From: Brevibacillus sp.
Lineage (GTDB): Bacteria; Bacillota; Bacilli; Brevibacillales; Brevibacillaceae
Length of the DNA stretch: 22,232 nt
Assembly (NCBI GenBank): GCA_029240815.1
Contig: JARDZO010000057.1
Coordinates: 1 to 22,232, forward strand
Reading direction: 5' to 3'
Positions 17,272 through 22,232 of this stretch are shown in pieces. Under the pieces are notes generated by a model, which did no database searches, was not told the origin of the DNA, and worked only from the letters and a program-made list of their open reading frames with translations. The stretch's first letter is position 1. Each line of letters opens with the position of its first letter. The translations under genes were made by a program, and so were the position numbers.

Positions 17272-18479
17272 ATGCCCATACAGAGCGATTACCATTACAG
17301 GACGTAAAAATCCTCGACGCATCCACTATGCTTGCAGCTCCTTGGGCCAGTACGTTCCTGGCAGACTACGGAGCCGAGGTCATCAAAATTGAACATCCAG
17401 AGTTTGGTGATCATGCCAGGCGGTACGGGAAGCAAAAAGATGGAAAGCCGCTGCTATGGAAATCGTTAAACCGAAACAAAAAAGGAATAACACTCAATCT
17501 AAGCAAACCAGAGGGGCAACAGCTATTTAAAAAATTGGTAGCCAATGTGGACGTCGTCGTAGAAAATTATAGACCGGGAACGTTTGAAAAATGGAATCTG
17601 GGCTGGGATGTCCTCTCTGCGATCAATCCATCGTTGATCATGCTGCGGACAACAGGATTCGGTCAAACGGGACCGTATGCATCGCGGGCGGGCTTTGGCA
17701 CCGTGGCGGAGGGAATGAGCGGGTTTACTTCTGTCAATGGCTCTGCTGACGGGCCTCCGACATTGCCGGGGAACGCCTTGGCGGATGGCGTGAGCGGAGC
17801 GTTTGGAGCTCTATCCCTCATGATCGCTTTGCATGAGCGGGCACATAATCCGGAACACCGGGGGCAATGCATCGATATTTCTCTGTATGAACCTTTGATG
17901 AGATTACTTGAACCGCATATTGTTGCCTATGATCAATTGGGGCTGGTTGCGAGCCGGGTTGGAAACGGCAGCTTGTCAGTAGCTCCACGAAATGCTTATC
18001 AAACCAAAGAGGGCAGGTGGGTCGCTCTCTCAGGGGCAGCCCAATCCATTTCGGAAAATCTGTTCAGGGCCATTGGTAAGGAAGATTTGATCCAGGATCC
18101 TCGCTTTGCAACAAACGAAAATAGAATGAAGAATGTGAAAGAACTCGATGCCATCATCGGCGGCTGGATTGCAGAACGAGAGCTTCCAGAAGTCTTGGAA
18201 ATCTTTCATAACTGTGGAGCGGTAGTAGGGCCGATGTACGATGTCAGTCAATTGATGGATGATCCTCATTATCAGCACCGTGAGTCGTTCGTTACCTTGC
18301 AGGACGAAGATTTTGGAGAGATGAGAGTGCCGAATGTGGTGGCCAAATTTTCGAGGACACCGGGAAAAGTCATCAGCCGGGGACCGAGGCAAGGAGAGCA
18401 TAATAAGGAAGTCTATCAGGGCATGCTTGCCATCTCCGAAGAGGAAATGGAGAAACTGAGAAACGACAAGATTATTTAG
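17268..18479 (+). CDS. Class III (CaiB/BaiF family) CoA-transferase
   Basis: Product of 403 aa, normal for this family of interlocked dimers that move CoA between carboxylic acids. Markers: VKILDASTMLAAPWASTFLADYGAEVIKIEHP at the N-terminus, LNRNKKGITLNL, DVVVENYRPGTFEKWNLG, GFGQTGPYASRAGF, and catalytic Asp173 in ALADGVSG. The start is TTG at 17268, within TTGA that also ends the lyase gene; AGGAGG sits nine bases upstream, and the nearby ATG at 17272 is in another frame. Translational coupling with the lyase supports a two-step acid activation and cleavage route, as in succinyl-CoA:malate or citramalate systems (family knowledge; the substrate itself is inferred). Confidence 0.88.
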   Translation: MNAHTERLPLQDVKILDASTMLAAPWASTFLADYGAEVIKIEHPEFGDHARRYGKQKDGKPLLWKSLNRNKKGITLNLSKPEGQQLFKKLVANVDVVVENYRPGTFEKWNLGWDVLSAINPSLIMLRTTGFGQTGPYASRAGFGTVAEGMSGFTSVNGSADGPPTLPGNALADGVSGAFGALSLMIALHERAHNPEHRGQCIDISLYEPLMRLLEPHIVAYDQLGLVASRVGNGSLSVAPRNAYQTKEGRWVALSGAAQSISENLFRAIGKEDLIQDPRFATNENRMKNVKELDAIIGGWIAERELPEVLEIFHNCGAVVGPMYDVSQLMDDPHYQHRESFVTLQDEDFGEMRVPNVVAKFSRTPGKVISRGPRQGEHNKEVYQGMLAISEEEMEKLRNDKII

Positions 18480-18602
18480 GCAGGAATTGCGCCCGGAGTA
18501 CTGGGCGCCCTGATACCCTTATTACGAATAACGAGAGAATCGGTCCAAATAAAATTGAAAGCGCTGCCAGAGTAAGTGATTGATGGAAAAGGGGTGTTTA
18601 CA
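18480..18602 (+). other. Spacer with in-frame open extension after the CoA-transferase stop
   Basis: After the TAG of the CoA-transferase the same frame stays open for 31 codons to a TAA at 18573. It begins AGIAPGVLGALIPLL, which resembles the short hydrophobic AGxxPGxL motif of TRAP/DctM permeases. It has no start or RBS of its own. A 6-bp hairpin GCGCCC/GGGCGC lies at about 18489-18508. It may be a gene remnant or chance. Confidence 0.25.
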
Positions 18603-19955
18603 GTGGGAATGGGGCTCATCGCATTAATCGTGTTTATCGCACTGATCATTTTTTGGTCAACCGTATTGAAAAGGGGAATCGGGGAAGCGATGATTGTGGG
18701 TTTCCTGGTCACCGCATTGTTCGGTGGTGCAGAAGCTCCGCGATTGATTTGGGAAGGATTTGTTTTCGGAGCAACGAATGAGGTTCTATTTGCTGCCATG
18801 GCATTTGTCTTTATGTCCTATATCATTGATAAAACAGGTATCATTTTACGATTAATCGAGATCCTGAATTCTCTTCTGGGCCGTCTCCCTGGAGGGGCTT
18901 CGCATGTGGCTACCTTTGGATCTGCCTTGATGGGGATGATTTCTGGATCGGGCTCTGGGAATACAGCTACGGCAGGATCCATAACGATTCCATGGATGAT
19001 TCGATCAAATTGGAGTAAAGAAATGGCTGCTACGGTTGCAGCTGGAAACGCTGGGCTGGGCATCGCCTTCCCGCCGAGCAGCTCCATGTTCATTCTGTTG
19101 GGTTTTGCCCCGATCGCCGCTGTGGTGTCTGAGGGCGACCTGTATGTAGCCTTATTGATGGGGGGCGCGTACCAAGTCTTGTATCGAATTATCCTCACGA
19201 TGTGGTTTGTTCGGCGGTATAAGATTCAAAGGCTTTCTGCAGAGTTTGTTCAGCCGCTCGGGAAATCCCTGCGGGAAGGCTGGAAATCCACGTTTATCTT
19301 CCTAGGCATTCTGATTCCTGTCCTGGTCACGATTGGACCGTTGGCCGACATGATAAAGGCAAATCCGCTGATCGGCAAAAGCGCTCTTGGTGAGATTTCT
19401 CTGATCGTATGGGTACCGATGTTAATCATCTTTATCAGTCTGTTGATCGGCAGGTCGCAATTACCGAAGACAGCGGCTGGATGGTCCCAATTCATTAGAG
19501 AATCCGTATCCGGTTTTACGGTTGTCGGCGTTCTTCTACTATTTGCGTTTGCTGCGAGTGAAGTGCTGGGGCAATTGGGGTTGGCTAAAGACTTGGGCAA
19601 TCTGATGGCGCATCTGAACTTCGCTCCTTGGTTGATGGTCTGTGTGGTTGGTTTGCTGCTTGTACTTGTGGCAGGTCCCTTATCTGGAACGGCTACCTTG
19701 ACGGCTGTTGGGATGGTTGCTTTTAGTGCTCTTGTTTCCTCTGGGGTGGATCCTGTGATTGCCGTCGTCGCCATCCTTATGTTTGCTTCTACCGAAGGTG
19801 CTTCCCCGCCATCATCTGCACCAATCTTTATCGCAGCCGGAATAGCGGGTGCACAGCCTGAAAAGACGTTTGTCCCGTTAGTTGTGTATTATGTCGTCCC
19901 GATCTTCTTGATCGGATATTTCATCGCACTGGGTGTATTGCCAATCCCTGTATAA
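18603..19955 (+). CDS. TRAP-type transporter large permease (DctM-like)
   Basis: Polytopic membrane protein of 450 aa with about 11-12 hydrophobic segments. Two inverted-repeat-like halves each carry a re-entrant-type motif: SGSGSGNTATAGSITIPWM with FPPSSSMFILLG in the first, and GPLSGTATLTAVG with ASTEGASPPSSAPIF in the second. These are typical of DctM, the sodium-coupled transport subunit for C4-dicarboxylates and other acids. The frame is open from GTG 18576, but GTG 18603 has an AAGGGG site about eight bases upstream and is preferred; ATG 18609 is also possible. No DctP binding protein or four-helix DctQ is in the window. The genes before it (lyase, CoA-transferase) suggest that it imports the acid they use (inference). 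Confidence 0.8.
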   Translation: MGMGLIALIVFIALIIFWSTVLKRGIGEAMIVGFLVTALFGGAEAPRLIWEGFVFGATNEVLFAAMAFVFMSYIIDKTGIILRLIEILNSLLGRLPGGASHVATFGSALMGMISGSGSGNTATAGSITIPWMIRSNWSKEMAATVAAGNAGLGIAFPPSSSMFILLGFAPIAAVVSEGDLYVALLMGGAYQVLYRIILTMWFVRRYKIQRLSAEFVQPLGKSLREGWKSTFIFLGILIPVLVTIGPLADMIKANPLIGKSALGEISLIVWVPMLIIFISLLIGRSQLPKTAAGWSQFIRESVSGFTVVGVLLLFAFAASEVLGQLGLAKDLGNLMAHLNFAPWLMVCVVGLLLVLVAGPLSGTATLTAVGMVAFSALVSSGVDPVIAVVAILMFASTEGASPPSSAPIFIAAGIAGAQPEKTFVPLVVYYVVPIFLIGYFIALGVLPIPV

Positions 19956-19973
19956 TGGCGGAGGAGTGATAGG

Positions 19974-20225
19974 ATGAAAAAAACTCTTGAGGTACTTTTC
20001 GTGGTGAGTCTGGTTCTCTTTTTACTGGCGGGCTCTTTATTAGTGCTAGGTCAGGCGCTTGGTCTTCTCTTGCAAAATGGCGAGCTGATTTTGAAAAGTC
20101 AGGAGCTTTTAGCGAAGCCAGCCTTTACGACGAGTGCAGTCGCTGGTGTCATTGCGTATTTGCTGAATCAAAAAAAGAAGCAAAAGGTAGTGGAAGGGGC
20201 TAGCGAAGCGAGTGTGAATTCTTGA
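19974..20225 (+). CDS. Small two-helix membrane protein, putative TRAP partner
   Basis: Protein of 83 aa, not a family I can name. A hydrophobic helix spans about residues 6-34 (LEVLFVVSLVLFLLAG, then LLVLGQALGLLLQ). A short polar stretch follows, then a second hydrophobic stretch at about 50-65 (FTTSAVAGVIAYLL) and a basic NQKKKQK tail that should face the cytoplasm. GGAGGAG lies eight bases before the ATG, 18 bases after the permease stop, so it is translated in the same operon. It is about half the size of DctQ and may replace that subunit as a partner of the permease (inference). Confidence 0.7.
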   Translation: MKKTLEVLFVVSLVLFLLAGSLLVLGQALGLLLQNGELILKSQELLAKPAFTTSAVAGVIAYLLNQKKKQKVVEGASEASVNS

Positions 20226-20311
20226 TAAATGGCCTCCCCGGTGGTGGTGGTGGGGAGAGCACGGGGAAGCGGTAAAGTAGCAGCTGCTCCGTAGGGAAAG
20301 CAGAGGTACCG
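20226..20311 (+). other. GC-rich hairpin and G-rich repeat before RNA copy B
   Basis: CTCCCC (20234-20239) pairs with GGGGAG (20252-20257) around a (GGT)n loop. It follows the catabolic operon but lacks a T-run, so it is a poor terminator. The run GGTGGTGGTGGTGGGG could also form a two-tier G-quadruplex. Further on, AAGCGGTA (20267-20274) is perfectly complementary to TACCGCTT (20307-20314), which reaches into the first bases of copy B and may be the outer stem of the RNA. Confidence 0.45.
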
Positions 20312-20900
20312 CTTCTGGATCCCGTGAATTCGTTGTTCCGCTAAGTAGGGTTCCGGAGTCGCTCCGCCTGGCAACCTGCTTCTCCTGCGAGCTATTGTGA
20401 TTTCTAGTTACCTGGTATTACGAGGTTCAAGGGCAAAAGCTTAGTTCCCAATCGTTGCGCTACGAAGGACATGGGTGAAACATGAGAAGAACGAGGTCAT
20501 CCATATGTTTGTCAGAAGATATCAGAATGGCTACGGGATGGAAGAACCAAGCTTTCGTTCTTCAATGATTCTTTGTTCCATAGAGGGGTTTCTCAAAGAA
20601 ACTCCTTGGAAAGCCCCAGAATAAGACACGTGGAAGAGCTAAATCTGGGCCGAGGAAAAAGGGGAAATTAGCGGAAGATCTTAGGAACACCTACCAAGGC
20701 GCAATGGAAAAAACGAAACACGGTTGTAAGCGTCCACCTCTGATTAAGCTCCATGAGACGGCTGCTTTGGACGCGGTTTCGTTTTTTATATGGAGCCGGG
20801 CAGGGATGACCCCCAGCAGGTGTTCCTATGAAGCTGGAGCGTTTTCCCCTTTTTCCTCTCCTCCACTACAGCCTGACCAAGTGGGTATAATTCCCGCGTT
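20312..20900 (+). ncRNA. Large structured RNA candidate, copy B
   Basis: Diverged second copy of 1-547, aligned from base 1 = 20312. The helices are retained: hairpin 20588-20592/20598-20602, 20652-20667/20843-20858, 20683-20692/20818-20827 (one pair longer than in copy A), a fully Watson-Crick 12-bp helix 20708-20719/20776-20787, and 20863-20867/20880-20884. It carries about 60 extra bases near 20484-20550, between short GAAGAAC repeats, and lacks the terminator seen in copy A. Short open frames inside both copies (starting MEKTKHG) differ mostly by amino-acid-changing substitutions, which speaks against a protein. A promoter was not identified. Confidence 0.65.
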
Positions 20901-21117
20901 CGTCCCATTTTCACAGATATATTCCTAAAAATGAGTTTTTTCACCATGAGCATGCACAACAGGCATGGATCTAAAAGGAAATGGCAGGATAAGAAAGGAT
21001 AGGGACAGAGATTACGGTTAACTGAGCCTGAGGCAGTAAGAGGCGCAAATATCGCAAAATTTCAAAATTGAGCCACTGGTAATATTATGGTAACCTTTTA
21101 TTGTTACCTAATTGAAT
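20901..21117. other. Non-coding region upstream of the riboswitch
   Basis: No gene is supported. Near the end, GGTAAC (21089-21094) and GTTACC (21103-21108) form a perfect inverted repeat with an 8-base loop. TTGAGC at 21068 followed by TAACCT at 21091 (spacing 17) is a weak promoter candidate for the riboswitch and transporter transcript. Confidence 0.35.
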
Positions 21118-21235
21118 ATCGGGCCTAGTTTCGTCTATGACGAAAACGGGGGAACCACTATTGGGGTTAATTCTGTGCAAACAGAAGGGATGCAAACTGC
21201 CATCCTACCCGTCAGCTAACCTCGTCGGCTAAAGC
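21118..21235 (+). promoter_or_regulatory. c-di-AMP riboswitch (ydaO/yuaA type)
   Basis: Recognised by family sequence blocks in the right order: a P2-like hairpin 21129-21135/21139-21145, then ACGGGGGAACCA (21146), TTGGGGTTAATTC (21161), a hairpin GGGATG/CATCCT, and CCCGTCAGCTAACCTCG (21208-21224). Outer pairing GGCC 21122-21125 with GGCT 21227-21230 closes it. The family binds cyclic di-AMP and turns expression off, often ahead of osmolyte, potassium or cell-wall genes. The second block is usually GGGGTGAATC, so TTAATTC is a slight variant. Placement before an Opu-type ATPase fits osmotic control. Confidence 0.9.
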
Positions 21236-21374
21236 AGATTATGCATACAATTTCTTTTCGTCCGCTTGCAATACGTGCAATCGGCTCATGCTCTATTCGG
21301 GCATTTGTCGCTGCATCTATCAAGCTTATTTGTTCATATTTGTATGTGAGAGAATAGTCGACTCATTTGCTTTT

Positions 21375-21419
21375 GTCGGGAAGGGCCCTCCTGACGATCG
21401 CGGTGTGTCGGCTTTTTTT
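21375..21419 (+). terminator. Riboswitch terminator with alternative pairing
   Basis: CTGAC (21391-21395) can pair with GTCGG at 21407-21411, followed by a seven-T run: a terminator. The overlapping CCTGAC can instead pair with GTCGGG at 21375-21380, with AGGG/CCCT inside, which would free the T-run side. These two exclusive forms suit a transcription-attenuation switch. The region 21236-21374 holds no gene. Confidence 0.6.
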
Positions 21420-21455
21420 CTTTCCATAAATTTTGTTGAAAAGGAGTTAGTGTGT

Positions 21456-22232
21456 ATGATTTCCTTTCACAACGTAGAAAAACGGATCAAAGACGTATCG
21501 ATCATCGAGAAGCTAGACCTTCAGATCCAGGCCGGTGAGCTGTTCGTCCTGATTGGACCGAGTGGCTGTGGGAAGACGACGACCATGAAAATGATCAATC
21601 GTCTGATAGAGCCTACCTCCGGAAGAATTGAGATTAACGGGGAAGATGTTACTCGGACAGATCCCGTCGAGCTCAGACGAAACATCGGATATGTCATTCA
21701 ACAAATCGCATTGTTTCCGCACATGACGATCGGTCAAAATGTTGCGCTGGTTCCCAAGCTCAAAAAAATGGACCGCACTCATTATGAAAAAAAGGTAGAC
21801 GAATTGCTGGACATGGTGGGGCTAGATCCCAAGGTTTTCAAAGACCGGTACCCTGCGGAGCTGAGCGGGGGACAACAGCAACGGGTGGGCGTCATCCGTG
21901 CGATGGCAGCTGATCCGCCCATTATCTTGATGGATGAACCGTTTAGCGCATTGGACCCGATCAGTCGGGAGCAGCTTCAGGACGAGTTTGTCCGACTGCA
22001 AAAGGCGATTAAGAAGACCATCGTCTTTGTGACACACGATATGGACGAAGCCATCAAAATTGCAGATCGCATCTGCCTCATGAACAGCGGCTCCGTCGTT
22101 CAGCTCGATACGCCAGAACAGATGCTACAGCGTCCTGCCAATCAGTTCGTGGCTGACTTTATTGGTCTCAAACGATTGAAAGGAGTGCAAGACCGGCATG
22201 CAGCACAGCCGAAACGTGTTGCACTTCCCCGG
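21456..22232 (+). CDS. opuCA: Glycine betaine/choline/carnitine ABC transporter ATP-binding protein (partial)
   Basis: Open for all 259 codons to the right edge, so the C-terminus is missing. It is the ATPase of an osmoprotectant importer of the OpuB/OpuC type. Seen: Walker A GPSGCGKTTT, the family-specific MKMINRLIEPTSG, Q-loop YVIQQIALFPHMT, the signature LSGGQQQRVGV, Walker B IILMDEP, the D-loop SALD and the switch His in VFVTHD. NQFVADFIGLKRL marks the end of the nucleotide-binding domain; CBS domains normally follow in this family and would lie outside the window. The RBS AAGGAG lies nine bases before the ATG. The upstream c-di-AMP riboswitch supports an osmotic role. OpuCA and OpuBA cannot be told apart here. 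Confidence 0.9.
   Translation, partial: MISFHNVEKRIKDVSIIEKLDLQIQAGELFVLIGPSGCGKTTTMKMINRLIEPTSGRIEINGEDVTRTDPVELRRNIGYVIQQIALFPHMTIGQNVALVPKLKKMDRTHYEKKVDELLDMVGLDPKVFKDRYPAELSGGQQQRVGVIRAMAADPPIILMDEPFSALDPISREQLQDEFVRLQKAIKKTIVFVTHDMDEAIKIADRICLMNSGSVVQLDTPEQMLQRPANQFVADFIGLKRLKGVQDRHAAQPKRVALPR

Noticed and set aside
17272..17274. ATG just after the lyase stop as CoA-transferase start
   Set aside because: It is out of frame with the CoA-transferase; the TTG at 17268 is in frame with an AGGAGG at proper distance.

Overview
The window looks like a chromosomal segment of a Gram-positive, Bacillales-type bacterium, most probably Brevibacillus or a close Paenibacillaceae relative (inference). 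Reasons: strong AGGAGG-type ribosome binding sites, ATG/GTG/TTG starts, many intrinsic terminators, a yuiC-yuiD-pepA gene set known from Bacillus, and a c-di-AMP (ydaO-type) riboswitch ahead of an Opu-type osmolyte transporter. I see no tRNA, rRNA, CRISPR array, phage or IS gene.

Layout. (1) 1-547 is one copy, cut by the window edge, of a long non-coding element; a second, diverged copy lies at 20312-20900 in the same orientation. Both fold into the same nested long-range helices. Differences between the copies tend to keep pairs (C-G to T-A, G.U to G-C, G.U to A-U), and the wobbles are allowed only on the + strand. This is best read as an unrecognised large structured RNA and is the most interesting item here. 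(2) 706-3743: an aminotransferase, a metallo-beta-lactamase-fold hydrolase and tryptophan 2,3-dioxygenase in one operon, a candidate variant kynurenine pathway. (3) 3853-8542: housekeeping genes (3D-domain protein, B12-binding-like protein, YuiD, DUF309, leucyl aminopeptidase, CoA-binding protein). (4) 8702-10964: two apparently single-gene units, a molybdopterin oxidoreductase and an L-amino-acid oxidase, with strong terminators around them.

(5) 11208-20225: a catabolic island. ALDH, a ThDP enzyme and glutaminase form one + strand unit. A LysR regulator lies on the - strand. CitE-like lyase, class III CoA-transferase, a DctM-like TRAP permease and a tiny membrane protein form the second + strand unit. 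Import of an organic acid, CoA activation by the transferase and C-C cleavage by the lyase form a coherent route. The ThDP enzyme and ALDH would process the 2-oxo-acid or aldehyde products. The substrate cannot be fixed from sequence. (6) 20226-21455 is non-coding: a G-rich hairpin, RNA copy two and the c-di-AMP riboswitch with its terminator. An OpuCA-like ATPase then runs off the right edge.
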